From: Lysinibacillus fusiformis
GTDB taxonomy: Bacteria; Bacillota; Bacilli; Bacillales_A; Planococcaceae
Direction of reading: 5' to 3'
NCBI RefSeq assembly: GCF_002845985.1
Contig: NZ_PDFK01000004.1
Coordinates: forward strand, 186,001-250,000
Length of the DNA: 64,000 bases
Shown in pieces: positions 26,357 to 35,565 of the stretch. Made by a program: the position numbers and the translations under genes. The notes under the pieces were generated by a model, which searched no databases, was not told the origin of the DNA, and saw nothing but the letters and a program-made list of their open reading frames with translations. How positions within the stretch are numbered: the first letter of the stretch is position 1; the number at the start of each line of letters is the position of its first letter.

Positions 26357-27359
26357 GAGCCAGCTCCCCTTTCTCTGTGAATAAATGACAGCGTACTTTA
26401 TGTGCCTCTTGAATGTAATGGATAGCCGGTTGCTCCACATGGCAATGTGCCATCGCATGTGGACAGCGTGGGGCAAAGCGACAGCCACCAGGCAATGCAT
26501 ACGCTGGTGGTACGGTGCCAGGGATCGACGGCAGCCTTTTGACATCTGAATCAAGGCTAGGCATCGTTTTTAAGAGAGCAGTTGTATAAGGATGCTGCGG
26601 ATTTAAAAAGAGCTCTCTCACTGGAGCTTCCTCGACAATTTGCCCTGCATACATCACCATGACACGATCGGCTGTTTCTGCAACAACACTCATATCATGT
26701 GTAATAAATAAAATGGCCGACTGATGCTCTTTCTTCATTTTCAGCATCAGCTTTAAAATTTGTGCCTGTACCGTCACATCCAGTGCTGTGGTTGGTTCAT
26801 CTGCAATCAATAGCTGCGGATTATTAGACATCGCAATAGCAATCATGACACGTTGCCGCATTCCCCCTGATAGTTGATGAGGATATTCAGCAATCACCTT
26901 TTCTGCATTGGCAATCCCTACCTCCTGTAAAAGTAGTAATGCTTTCTTCCATGCCTCTTTTCTCGATACCTTTTGATGTCTGCGAATGCCCTCAATCATT
27001 TGATTGCCAATCGTAAAGACGGGATCTAAAGAGGTCATAGGTTCTTGAAAAATCATACTAATTTCATTACCACGAATACGGCTCATCTCTTTCTGTTTAT
27101 AGGCGAGTAGATTTTTACCGTTTAAGGCAATGGAACCTGCTGTAATTTCACCTGGTGGTATGGGCAGTAAACGCATAATCGCTAAGGAGGTGATACTTTT
27201 GCCGCTTCCTGATTCACCTACCAGTGCAACGGTTTCTCCTTTATGAATAGTAAAGTTTACATCTTCAACAACCTTCGCCTCTTTGCCATTTTTCAACTGG
27301 AATTGGATGGATAATTGATTGACCTCTAAAAGCACTTCTTTTTCTTTTGGCTGTTCCAT
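26325..27359 (-). CDS. oligopeptide ABC transporter ATP-binding protein (DppD/OppD-like)
   Basis: A 344-aa ATPase with Walker [10 protein letters not shown], signature [16 protein letters not shown], Walker B LLIADEP and the C-terminal oligopeptide domain with the Cys-rich segment [21 protein letters not shown] precedes the ATG by about 7 nt. It lies directly after the aldehyde dehydrogenase gene and before oppF, so the transporter is inside the catabolic operon rather than beside it. Confidence 0.93.
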   Translation of the reverse strand: MEQPKEKEVLLEVNQLSIQFQLKNGKEAKVVEDVNFTIHKGETVALVGESGSGKSITSLAIMRLLPIPPGEITAGSIALNGKNLLAYKQKEMSRIRGNEISMIFQEPMTSLDPVFTIGNQMIEGIRRHQKVSRKEAWKKALLLLQEVGIANAEKVIAEYPHQLSGGMRQRVMIAIAMSNNPQLLIADEPTTALDVTVQAQILKLMLKMKKEHQSAILFITHDMSVVAETADRVMVMYAGQIVEEAPVRELFLNPQHPYTTALLKTMPSLDSDVKRLPSIPGTVPPAYALPGGCRFAPRCPHAMAHCHVEQPAIHYIQEAHKVRCHLFTEKGELAHDGERSFAGN

Positions 27360-27374
27360 ATGCGTCCCTCCATC

Positions 27375-28829
27375 TCACTGTTGATTAGGTGGTGCATAGC
27401 GTATAGCGATGTTTTTCATTTGCGTATAGTTTCGCAGTGCAACAAAGCCCTTCTCTCGACCAATTCCGCTTTTTTTATAGCCGCCAAATGGCATTTGAAT
27501 GCCACCTGCAGCCCCATAATTATTAATAAATACTTGTCCAGCCTGCACGCGACTTGCCACATAATGAGCTGTATCAATATGCTGTGACCAAACACCAGCG
27601 ACTAAGCCATAGTCAGTGCTATTGGCTAATGCAATGGCCTCGTCTGCGCTGGAAAATGGCAGGACGGTTAAGACAGGGCCGAAAATTTCTTCCTGCGCTA
27701 ATGGATCATTTGGATCAACGCCATCCAGTATAGTTGGCTGTACATAAAAGCCCTTTTCATAGCCTTTTATCGTCACTGGTTCGCCACCCGTAATCACATA
27801 GCCATCTGTCTTTGCTTGTTGTAATAATGCCGTGATTTTCGTATATTGGCGTTCATTTAATAGCGGTCCCATATCCATATCCGCTTCCCCAGGTCCAACT
27901 TGTATCGCTTGGAATTTTTGCGCTAGTTGTGCAATGAATGTATCTTTAATACTTTCTTCAATGAGTAAACGTGCCCCTGCAGAGCAAGTTTGACCGGCAT
28001 TTTGAATAATGGCACGTACAACCCCCTCTAATGCTTGCTCCATATCGGCATCTGCAAACACAATATTAGGCGATTTTCCTCCAAGCTCTAATGTCACAGG
28101 CACAACATTTTCTGCTGCTGCCTTCATCACCGCTATCCCTGTCGGCACAGAACCCGTAAACGTAATATGATTAATATCGGGATGTGACGTTAAATAGAGC
28201 CCAACCTCTCGCCCCAATCCTGTAATATGCTGGAAAATCCCTTTCGGCACTTTATTGGCAAACCATTCAGCGATGGCATGTGTTGTCAGGGGTGTATCCT
28301 CTGCACTTTTCACAATCACAGCATTACCAGTTGCTATAGCCGCTGCGACACTTCTTGCCGTAATTTGAATCGGATAATTCCATGGCACAATATGTACCGT
28401 AATGCCAACTGGCTCTAGCACTACCGCATTTAATAGTCCATCCTCAATCGGAATGGTATCCCCCATCACCTTATCCGCTGCACCACCATAAAATTCAAAA
28501 TAGCGAGCCGCTGCTTCAATATCTGCTCTTGCCTGTGATAAGGGCTTTCCTACGTCTCGACATTCTAGTAAACTCCATTCCTCTGCATGCTGTCGAATAT
28601 AATGGGCAAATTCAATTAATAACTGCCCCCGTTCATAGGCCTTCCATTGACGCCAGTCTTGTCCTTCAAACGCTAGACGGGCTGAATGTACTGCTTGTTC
28701 CACATGCGCTTTACTTGCATTGCTAATTTGTGCAATCACTTCCCCTGTCGAGGGATTTTTAACTTCTAGGTGTGTCTCTTCTTCACCATGAACCCACTCC
28801 CCATTAATTAACATAGGAATTTTTCTCAT
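27375..28829 (-). CDS. NAD(P)-dependent aldehyde dehydrogenase
   Basis: A 484-aa ALDH of the betaine-aldehyde/succinate-semialdehyde type. The general base Glu248 (TLELGGKS) and the catalytic Cys282 (GQTCSAG) are in the normal places; PWNYPI at 149-154 and the coenzyme-binding FTGSVPTG near 224-231 are also present. The ATG at 28829 follows GGAGGG. In this operon it likely oxidises a semialdehyde made by the divergently encoded aminotransferase or by the SDR. Specificity is inferred. Confidence 0.92.
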   Translation of the reverse strand: MRKIPMLINGEWVHGEEETHLEVKNPSTGEVIAQISNASKAHVEQAVHSARLAFEGQDWRQWKAYERGQLLIEFAHYIRQHAEEWSLLECRDVGKPLSQARADIEAAARYFEFYGGAADKVMGDTIPIEDGLLNAVVLEPVGITVHIVPWNYPIQITARSVAAAIATGNAVIVKSAEDTPLTTHAIAEWFANKVPKGIFQHITGLGREVGLYLTSHPDINHITFTGSVPTGIAVMKAAAENVVPVTLELGGKSPNIVFADADMEQALEGVVRAIIQNAGQTCSAGARLLIEESIKDTFIAQLAQKFQAIQVGPGEADMDMGPLLNERQYTKITALLQQAKTDGYVITGGEPVTIKGYEKGFYVQPTILDGVDPNDPLAQEEIFGPVLTVLPFSSADEAIALANSTDYGLVAGVWSQHIDTAHYVASRVQAGQVFINNYGAAGGIQMPFGGYKKSGIGREKGFVALRNYTQMKNIAIRYAPPNQQ

Positions 28830-28839
28830 CGTACCCCTC

Positions 28840-29586
28840 CTATAATCCACGACCACCATCTACATGCAATGTCGTTCCAGTGACCATACTTGCCGCATCA
28901 GACAATAAATAGCTGACTGCCCCTGCTATATCCGCTGGCTGTACTAAGCGCCCAAGTGGGACAGACTGCACAAACACATTTTGCTTCGTTTGCTCTATAT
29001 CAGCATCCTGTGCAGCAAATTGACCAAGCATTTGTGTGTCAGCTGGGCCTGGATGAATCGTATTAACGCGAATTTGGCTTGATGCAAGTTCAATTGCAAG
29101 CCCTCTTGTAAAGCTTTCTGCCGCCCCCTTTGAGGCAATATAAGCCTGTAAGCCTGGTCTAGGACGCACGGCAGAAATAGAGGCTATTGTAATAATGGAG
29201 CCCCCTTGCTGTTTTTTCATAAAAGGAACAACTGCTTTTGTCGTGATAAACAAGCTTTTTACATTGACATCCATTAAACGGTTCCACTCATCCATCGTGA
29301 CCTGCTCAATCGGTGTCGCTGACTGGGCAATTCCTAGTGCATTGACAAGGCCATCTATTCTGCCATACTTGTCAAAAACCTGTTGGCAAATGCTTTGAAC
29401 ACGTTCCTCCTGCAATACATTGACTTCAACACATTGTAATGAATCATGGGCGATATCTGATAGTGCATCTATTGATAAATCAAGCCCTACAACCTGATTA
29501 CCCTGCTTTAGCTGCTCTTGAATAATCGCTTTTCCCATACCGCCTCCTGCACCTGTAACTACGACCACCTTTTGCTCGATTGCCAT
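28840..29586 (-). CDS. SDR family oxidoreductase
   Basis: A 248-aa short-chain dehydrogenase. TGAGGGMG is at residues 11-18, an alternative to NNAG (VNALGIA) follows, and the active-site set is Ser (TIASIS), Tyr and Lys in AYIASKGA. It may oxidise a hydroxy- or reduce a keto-intermediate of the pathway. AGGAGGTG lies 5 nt before the ATG at 29586. The gene is packed between the isopropylmalate-dehydrogenase-like enzyme and the aldehyde dehydrogenase. Confidence 0.9.
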   Translation of the reverse strand: MAIEQKVVVVTGAGGGMGKAIIQEQLKQGNQVVGLDLSIDALSDIAHDSLQCVEVNVLQEERVQSICQQVFDKYGRIDGLVNALGIAQSATPIEQVTMDEWNRLMDVNVKSLFITTKAVVPFMKKQQGGSIITIASISAVRPRPGLQAYIASKGAAESFTRGLAIELASSQIRVNTIHPGPADTQMLGQFAAQDADIEQTKQNVFVQSVPLGRLVQPADIAGAVSYLLSDAASMVTGTTLHVDGGRGL

Positions 29587-29587
29587 C

Positions 29588-30676
29588 CTAAACACCTCCT
29601 GCTGTTAAAGTCCTATTAATGATTTCCTGACAAATTGCATCGCCCATTTGTGCCGTTGTCGCTTGTCCACCAATATCTGCTGTCTTTACGATACCTTCCT
29701 GTAGCACTGTTGTAATCGCCTTAACAATGAGCTGTTCTAAATCGCTTCTACCTTGATGTCCAAGAAGTAAGGCAAGCGACCAAATTTGTGCAATGGGGTT
29801 AGCAATGCCCTTACCTGCAATATCTGGTGCAGACCCATGAACAGGCTCAAACATCGATGGAAAATCCTTTTCTGGATTCAGGTTTGCCGATGGAGACAGA
29901 CCAAGTCCCCCGACAATAGCTGAGCCTAAATCGGATAAAATATCGCCGAATAAATTGGACGCCACAACCACCTCGAAATCCTGTGGACGTTCGACAAAAT
30001 AGGCTACCAAAGCATCAATATAAATGGATTTCAACTGTAGGTCTGATGAGCTTTGTGCCACCGTTTTTTTTGTCTGTTCATCCCAAAATTTCATCGAATG
30101 AATAATGGCATTCGATTTTGTCGCACTGGTGATATTGGTTTTACCATGTTGCTTGGCATAATTACAGGCAGCTCGGACAATTTTTTCAATGCCAATCCGC
30201 GTCATAATGGTATTTTGAATGGTCATTTCCTGTGGCTGCTGCTGATACAGTCGACCACCACTATCCGAATATTCGCCCTCCGCATTTTCACGGAAGATGA
30301 CAAAGTCAATGTCTTTACCATTCGTTAAAGGAGATGCTATCCCTGGCAACGATTTAATAGGACGGAAATTCACATACTGCTGGAAATGTTTCCGAATAGG
30401 CATAATTAATTGCCAAACCGTGACATCATCTGGCACACGAGCATCGCCAATTGCACCAAATAAAATCGCATCATATGTTTGAAGTGTTTCCAATGCATCC
30501 TCGGGCATCATACAGCCGTGCTGCACATAATAATCAGAGCTCCAAGGAAAAATGGTCGTTTCAATGTGTAAGGAACTGTCCTGTTCCTGCAAACATGTCA
30601 GCACCTTTAATGCTTCCTGCATTACCTCTTTTCCTATGCCATCCCCTGGTATGACGGCCATTTTTATTGACGTCAT
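29588..30676 (-). CDS. isocitrate/isopropylmalate dehydrogenase family enzyme (tartrate/D-malate dehydrogenase-like)
   Basis: A 362-aa NAD-dependent beta-decarboxylating dehydrogenase. The N-terminal IPGDGIGKEV, the FREN-type substrate loop (FVIFRENAEGEYSD), and the FEPVHGSAPDIAGKGIANPIA cofactor-binding segment are those of the TtuC/DmlA branch that acts on tartrate, D-malate or related 2-hydroxyacids. It shares ATGA with the M20 gene upstream (30673-30676). It could process a 2-hydroxyacid from the imported compound; which one is not visible. Confidence 0.88.
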   Translation of the reverse strand: MTSIKMAVIPGDGIGKEVMQEALKVLTCLQEQDSSLHIETTIFPWSSDYYVQHGCMMPEDALETLQTYDAILFGAIGDARVPDDVTVWQLIMPIRKHFQQYVNFRPIKSLPGIASPLTNGKDIDFVIFRENAEGEYSDSGGRLYQQQPQEMTIQNTIMTRIGIEKIVRAACNYAKQHGKTNITSATKSNAIIHSMKFWDEQTKKTVAQSSSDLQLKSIYIDALVAYFVERPQDFEVVVASNLFGDILSDLGSAIVGGLGLSPSANLNPEKDFPSMFEPVHGSAPDIAGKGIANPIAQIWSLALLLGHQGRSDLEQLIVKAITTVLQEGIVKTADIGGQATTAQMGDAICQEIINRTLTAGGV

Positions 30677-31905
30677 TGTTCATCACCCACCAAAAATTTT
30701 AATGCTGCTAAACGGTAAATAGCCGTTGTTTCTGCTAATTCTTCAAGCTCTACATATTCATTGATTTGATGAGGAATTTCGCGATCTCCAGCACCGACCG
30801 TCACAATCGGGATGCCATGAACATGAAGAAACGTACCATCTGTCGCACCCGGAACACCATTATATTTCGGTTCCTTCTCCGTCACCTCTGCCACCGCCTC
30901 ATAAATAGCCTGTACCACAGGATCTTCCTTAGCCGTTGCAGTAGCCGGCCGATTATCAAGCACCGTTAGTTCGACTTTAAAATCAGGGTCATCTGCTTGT
31001 AATCGTTTAATAATGGCCTCGATTTTGCCTACTAGCTCATCATGATCCTGAGCAGGCACTGTGCGGATGTCGAGCGTCGTCATACAATGATCTGGAATGA
31101 CATTGATTTGTGCATCACCTTTAACCGGCGCACGTAAAATCGTTGGTGTGATAGATGGCCAATTCAGCATCGGATCACGCCCTAATCGTGCTTGCTCCTC
31201 TTTTTCCAATTTTTCAAGTTCTACGATAAAACGCGCCATGCGCCAGTTTGGATTTATACCGCTCCACGAAATAGCACCATGCGCCATTTTACCGAAAATA
31301 TCTACTTGTAAACGTATGGCCCCACGCTGTGCAATACATACATTATTTTCCTGTGGCTCACAGATAATTGCACCATCCACTCCATCAGCCCAGCCATTTT
31401 TAATAAAATGCTTAATGCCAAGCATTAGCCCCTCTTCATCATAAGGAATACATAAAATAATCTTGCCAGTAAACTCCTCTCGATCTAGTAGCAATGACTG
31501 GCAAGCCGTAATCATACAAGCCAAATTCCCCTTTGTATCATTCGTTCCCCTGCCATACATACGCCCATCCACAATCTCTGCTCCAAATGGATCATAAGCC
31601 CAAGCCTCTCGATTGCCCTCTGTCACGACATCTGTATGTCCTTCGAAAAGTAATGTTTTCCCAGGCTTGCCCGAATCAATAATGCCAATGACATTCGGTC
31701 GCCCTGGCACAACTTCCTCTACATGCGTTTCGATGCCAATATCTCGTAAATAAGAGGCTACAAAAGTTGCCACCTCTTGCTCATTACCCTTCGGATCGTT
31801 CTCACGGTAAACGCTTTCAATTCGCACAAGCTTCTGTGTTAATGCAATGACCGCCTCCCGATCACGCACATACGATTTCGTTGCTTTCAAACTAGTTACT
31901 GTCAT
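30673..31905 (-). CDS. M20 family metallopeptidase (ArgE/DapE-type deacylase)
   Basis: A 410-aa zinc hydrolase that cleaves an amide or peptide bond. FEGHTDVV gives the first metal His and its Asp, GTNDTKGN the bridging Asp, PYDEEGLM the catalytic Glu pair and the C-terminal HQINE the last His. The lid domain is typical of ArgE/DapE/CPG2. It is the first gene of the ten-gene operon and overlaps the next gene by 4 nt. It may deacylate the imported compound; a homologue acting on N-acyl amino acids is common in this family. Confidence 0.88.
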   Translation of the reverse strand: MTVTSLKATKSYVRDREAVIALTQKLVRIESVYRENDPKGNEQEVATFVASYLRDIGIETHVEEVVPGRPNVIGIIDSGKPGKTLLFEGHTDVVTEGNREAWAYDPFGAEIVDGRMYGRGTNDTKGNLACMITACQSLLLDREEFTGKIILCIPYDEEGLMLGIKHFIKNGWADGVDGAIICEPQENNVCIAQRGAIRLQVDIFGKMAHGAISWSGINPNWRMARFIVELEKLEKEEQARLGRDPMLNWPSITPTILRAPVKGDAQINVIPDHCMTTLDIRTVPAQDHDELVGKIEAIIKRLQADDPDFKVELTVLDNRPATATAKEDPVVQAIYEAVAEVTEKEPKYNGVPGATDGTFLHVHGIPIVTVGAGDREIPHQINEYVELEELAETTAIYRLAALKFLVGDEQ

Positions 31906-31990
31906 GCAAAGGCCCCCTATTTTTAGAGAATATTCTGAATTTATGTTATTTTATCATTGTCCTTTCTCTATGAAACTAGACAATATGTTA
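31906..31990 (-). promoter_or_regulatory. probable promoter region of the ten-gene catabolic operon
   Basis: On the minus strand TTTCAT, a 16-nt spacer and TAAAAT form a weak sigma-A-like promoter. Downstream is a perfect 10-bp palindrome AGAATATTCT (31927-31936), a candidate PucR-regulated site. No -12/-24 promoter was seen. Confidence 0.4.
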
Positions 31991-32139
31991 ATGATTCCTA
32001 GAATGACCTTAACTTTTTGTTTAGCAATAAAACGCTAGAAAATGACAAATTATTCTGTTTTACGTGAATTTTTGATAGATTTTTTGAATGAAGAAGAGTT
32101 TATGGTTCGATTTTGGGGTGCTTGATTTTATAGTGAGTA

Positions 32140-32262
32140 AGTCGGTGCATCCTACTTTTGAAAGACTTGTTCTCCTTTTAGAGCTGAGCCTCACGCTACT
32201 TATGAGCGACCTTTTCTTTTATTTGAGAGCGAACAACCACCCTATCCCCTCCTAAAACGAAA
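32140..32262. repeat. short degenerate direct repeats in the gap upstream of the operon
   Basis: Between the M20 gene and the ypgR terminator three 22-24 bp units share a TTTGAGAGCGA-like core (for example ATGAGCGACC and GAGAGCGAACAACC). No gene is visible in the 31990-32260 gap otherwise. Confidence 0.35.
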
Positions 32263-32286
32263 AAAACCAGCAGCTGCTGGTTTTTT
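32261..32286. terminator. terminator downstream of ypgR
   Basis: A perfect 26-bp palindrome, AAAAAACCAGCAG and its complement, flanked by T-runs on each strand. It ends the ypgR transcript. Confidence 0.9.
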
Positions 32287-32291
32287 CCTGT

Positions 32292-33419
32292 TTATTGTTG
32301 ACGGGATTCGGTCATTTGCTTCCAGACCGAGCCTTTTGCTTCCTCACCTTGTTCGATACGAGCAATAGCCATTTTCACTTGTAATTTCACTTCGAATTCT
32401 TTATCATCCTCAGCCGCTTTTAGTGCTGGTAAAGATTGCTCCGTGCCGACCTCATATAAATACATCGCTGCACGCCAGCGAACCAATTTGTTTTTATCTT
32501 GCAAGGCTTGCTGCATGGCTTCTTCAAATTCTACAAGGCCAAGATCACTCATACAGTCGCCTGCTGTTCGACGTACCGCTGCACTTTTATCCTGTAAGGC
32601 TCTTTCTAAATAAGGCACAACAGCCACATCTTCAATCATGCCTAAGTAGACAGTCGCTAGTCGACGAATGGACATCTGTTCATCCTGTAAGGCTAAATCA
32701 AGTAATGGTAAATCATCTAGCTCTGGATCAGCCATTTGATCGAGCAACTGGAAGCGTTTCTCCCATTCTGGTTGATTGAACTGCTCCACTGTCACTTTTA
32801 TTTTAGCTGTTTTAATAGCTGCTTTTTCATCATCATTATTAATAGCTGTGACAATTTCTGCTACACGCTCCGCAGAATACGTGACATCGATCTCCTGCTT
32901 GACTGTTTCTGCTATTTCCTCAAGCTCGCCATAGCGTACACCATAATCAATCCATTTGCGTTGGAAAATATAGTTTTCATCTACTGCTGATTCAATAATT
33001 TGATTAAAGGCATCAACAAAGCGGTCACCACAGCTAACACGATGTTCGCGCTGATTATCAAAAACTTTTACTTGTAGTGGCACTTGCTTGTAAAACTGTA
33101 CATGCACATAAACCTCACCATAAAATTCATTGGCTACAACGGTTTCATCTTGTGTTTGTACATCTTCCCCTAACACTTGACGAATGCTTGCGAGAATACC
33201 TTCCCATGCATATTTGGCATTACGCTCAACAGCAAAGAAATCGGCTACGTGGTAAACGCCCTTTACCCCTTCAATAGCTAAAATGGCTGCAGCCTCGCCA
33301 GTTGCCTCGTCTTTATTATCCTTTGTAAAATTATAGCTTTTCCCGAACGGTAGCTCTGTATCAACGACAATCTTCATCGAATTGGGACTTGGCGTCGGTT
33401 CAATTGTAATAATCTTCAT
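32292..33419 (-). CDS. ypgR: conserved virulence factor C family protein (CvfC/YpgR-like)
   Basis: A 375-aa cytoplasmic protein. The N-terminal ~85 residues (IEPTPSPNSMKIVVD, EGVKGVYHVADF) are a Nfu/NifU N-terminal-like domain. The C-terminal part, from about residue 220, has HEAT-like alpha repeats (LLDLALQDEQMSIRRLA, LERALQDKSAAVRRTA and so on, about five copies). Staphylococcal CvfC and Bacillus YpgR have this build; the exact function is unclear. AAGGAG lies 8 nt before the ATG. It follows the ABC-F gene by 12 nt and is likely co-transcribed with it. Confidence 0.85.
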   Translation of the reverse strand: MKIITIEPTPSPNSMKIVVDTELPFGKSYNFTKDNKDEATGEAAAILAIEGVKGVYHVADFFAVERNAKYAWEGILASIRQVLGEDVQTQDETVVANEFYGEVYVHVQFYKQVPLQVKVFDNQREHRVSCGDRFVDAFNQIIESAVDENYIFQRKWIDYGVRYGELEEIAETVKQEIDVTYSAERVAEIVTAINNDDEKAAIKTAKIKVTVEQFNQPEWEKRFQLLDQMADPELDDLPLLDLALQDEQMSIRRLATVYLGMIEDVAVVPYLERALQDKSAAVRRTAGDCMSDLGLVEFEEAMQQALQDKNKLVRWRAAMYLYEVGTEQSLPALKAAEDDKEFEVKLQVKMAIARIEQGEEAKGSVWKQMTESRQQ

Positions 33420-33431
33420 GTCTATCGCTCC

Positions 33432-35318
33432 TTATCCGTTGACAATTTCATCTAAATAAGACCATCTTTCAATCAGATGCTCATAGTGAGCATTTAGCTC
33501 ATCCAACTTGGCTGTTAATTCCTGTAATTTTGTAAAATCTGAGCCCGCATTCGCGATTCCGTCTTCGGTCTCCATAATGGCTGTTTCCGTCTTTTCAATG
33601 TCATCTGCAATCGTTTCCCATTCCTTTTGCTCTTTAAACGATAGCTTTTTCTTGTCTGATTTTGGCTTTTCGGTCCTCGCCTTTTCGACTTTTGGCGCCT
33701 CTGCTTTGACAGTAGCTGCCTGCTCGCGCTTCTCTAAATACTCACTGTATAGATCCAGCGTTTCCTCTACCTGTCCTTGTCCATCCAATATCCATAACTT
33801 TTTCGCAATCCGGTCTAGGAAGAAACGGTCATGGGAAATCGTGATGACAACGCCAGGGAAATGCTCAATGAAATCCTCTAACACACCCAATGTTTCAATA
33901 TCCAGGTCATTGGTTGGCTCATCAAGTAATAAAACATTTGGTTGCTCCATTAATAAACGTAATAAATGAAGACGTTTGCGCTCACCACCAGATAATTTTC
34001 CAATTGGTGTACCATGTGCGTGCAGCGGGAATAAAAAGCGCTCTAACATTTGAGCCGCTGAATAGCGAACGCCCTCTGCATCGGTAATATCATTAGAAGC
34101 CTCACGTATATATTCAATCATACGCTCATTTTCATTCATTTTCGGCAATGTTTGCTTGAAATGTGCCAGCTTCACTGTTGACCCTACAAGAATTTCACCT
34201 TGATCGGGTGTTAGCTCCCCTGCCAGCATGTTCAATAAAGTTGATTTTCCTACACCATTCGCACCAATAATACCGATTCGGTCCCCCTGCTGTAGTAAAA
34301 ATGAAAAGTGTTCAAGAATTTTTTGCTGTCCGAAGGCTTTCGAAATATTTTCAGCCTCCAGTACTTTTCGACCAAGGCGTGTAGTTGCAAGGCCCAATTC
34401 CAATGAAACATCCTCTGATTTGCGCTCTAGGTTATCCTCCAGCTTTTCAAAGCGTTGAATACGCGCTTTTTGCTTAGTTGAACGTGCCTTCGCACCACGA
34501 CGAATCCATTTCAACTCTGAACGATAACGGTTGCGATCCTTTTGCGCAGAGGCAGCCTTCATTTCCTCACGAATAGCACGTGACTCTAAATAATCACCAT
34601 AATTTCCTGTATGACGATACAACGTTTGATCTGCAAGCTCGTAAATATGTGTCGATAATTCATCGAGGAAATAACGATCATGGGTGATGAAAATGACTGC
34701 ACCCTTTAGACGTAGCACCATTTCTTGAAGCCACTCCGTTGACTCCACATCTAAATGGTTGGTAGGCTCATCCAATAAATAAAGATCTGCAGGCTCAATT
34801 AACACTTTGGCTAAGGCAACTCGTTTTTGCTGACCACCTGATAGCGTTAACACCTCTTTATCGAATGTTTCGATGCCTAGCTTCGTTAATGCCGTTTTCG
34901 CAAGGGCATTAACATCCCATGCCTGCTCTTCATCCATGCGCTGTTGCAGACTAAACAATGTCTTTTGTAAGCTTTCGGATGTTGGGTTGACAGCTAGTGC
35001 AGCTACTGTATCTTCATATTGGCGATTGAGTTGTAAAATCGGTGAATCGCCTGCAAAGACAGCCTGTAAAACCGTTTCTCCAGCATTAAATGTCGGCTCC
35101 TGTGGCAAATAGGCAACACGGTATTTATTCGGGCGATCGACTGTCATCATATCTGCTTCTATATCTCCAGCTAAAATGGATAACAGGGTTGATTTGCCCG
35201 TTCCATTAATACCGATTAAGCCTGCTCGCTCTCCTTCATAAATGGTAAATTCAATATTTTGAAAAAGCGTTTTATCGCCCACCGTTTTGGTTAGATTTTG
35301 TACGATTAAATGACTCAT
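33432..35318 (-). CDS. yfmR: ABC-F family ATPase (Uup/YfmR-like)
   Basis: A 628-aa protein without membrane segments. Two ABC cassettes are clear, with GINGTGKST and GANGVGKST Walker A motifs, LSGGQQKR and LSGGERKR signatures and LLDEPTNHLD/LLDEPTNDLD Walker B motifs, a linker between them, and a C-terminal coiled coil (ETAIMETEDGI to YEHLIERW). Such proteins act at the ribosome; Bacillus YfmR helps resolve stalled translation, particularly at proline stretches. Length matches YfmR (about 629 aa). It is followed by ypgR on the same strand. Confidence 0.9.
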   Translation of the reverse strand: MSHLIVQNLTKTVGDKTLFQNIEFTIYEGERAGLIGINGTGKSTLLSILAGDIEADMMTVDRPNKYRVAYLPQEPTFNAGETVLQAVFAGDSPILQLNRQYEDTVAALAVNPTSESLQKTLFSLQQRMDEEQAWDVNALAKTALTKLGIETFDKEVLTLSGGQQKRVALAKVLIEPADLYLLDEPTNHLDVESTEWLQEMVLRLKGAVIFITHDRYFLDELSTHIYELADQTLYRHTGNYGDYLESRAIREEMKAASAQKDRNRYRSELKWIRRGAKARSTKQKARIQRFEKLEDNLERKSEDVSLELGLATTRLGRKVLEAENISKAFGQQKILEHFSFLLQQGDRIGIIGANGVGKSTLLNMLAGELTPDQGEILVGSTVKLAHFKQTLPKMNENERMIEYIREASNDITDAEGVRYSAAQMLERFLFPLHAHGTPIGKLSGGERKRLHLLRLLMEQPNVLLLDEPTNDLDIETLGVLEDFIEHFPGVVITISHDRFFLDRIAKKLWILDGQGQVEETLDLYSEYLEKREQAATVKAEAPKVEKARTEKPKSDKKKLSFKEQKEWETIADDIEKTETAIMETEDGIANAGSDFTKLQELTAKLDELNAHYEHLIERWSYLDEIVNG

Positions 35319-35445
35319 TCCACTATTCCATCTCTTTCATGTTAGGTATTGTTCATGCCCACACGATTTTTATGTAGACGATTATTGATATCCATTATTC
35401 ATCATAACATCATTTGACAGGTAAACAAAGAACAACAACCCGTAC

Positions 35446-35565
35446 TTACGATGGGTGAATGTCCTGTAAATTCGTGTGCATAAGCTGACAAAGCTTGATG
35501 ATTCCTTGTTCTATGTCCTGTGGTTTTAGATACGAATGTAATACAAGCAATGGTTTGCCGTTTCT
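35446..35565 (-). pseudogene. remnant of a PLP-enzyme-like C-terminus
   Basis: Reading leftwards from about 35565 the minus strand has NGKPLLVLHSYLKPQDIEQG and about 18 more residues to a stop at 35446. It resembles the C-terminal end of an aminotransferase or MocR-type protein, with no gene body upstream. The similarity is slight. Confidence 0.3.

Noticed and set aside
31097-31444. 115-codon plus-strand frame
   Set aside because: It lies opposite the M20 peptidase gene, which has all its metal ligands.
32423-32779. 118-codon plus-strand frame
   Set aside because: It is opposite the well-supported ypgR gene and has no ribosome site.
33508-33969. 153-codon plus-strand frame
   Set aside because: It is opposite the yfmR gene; codon bias and low complexity explain its length.
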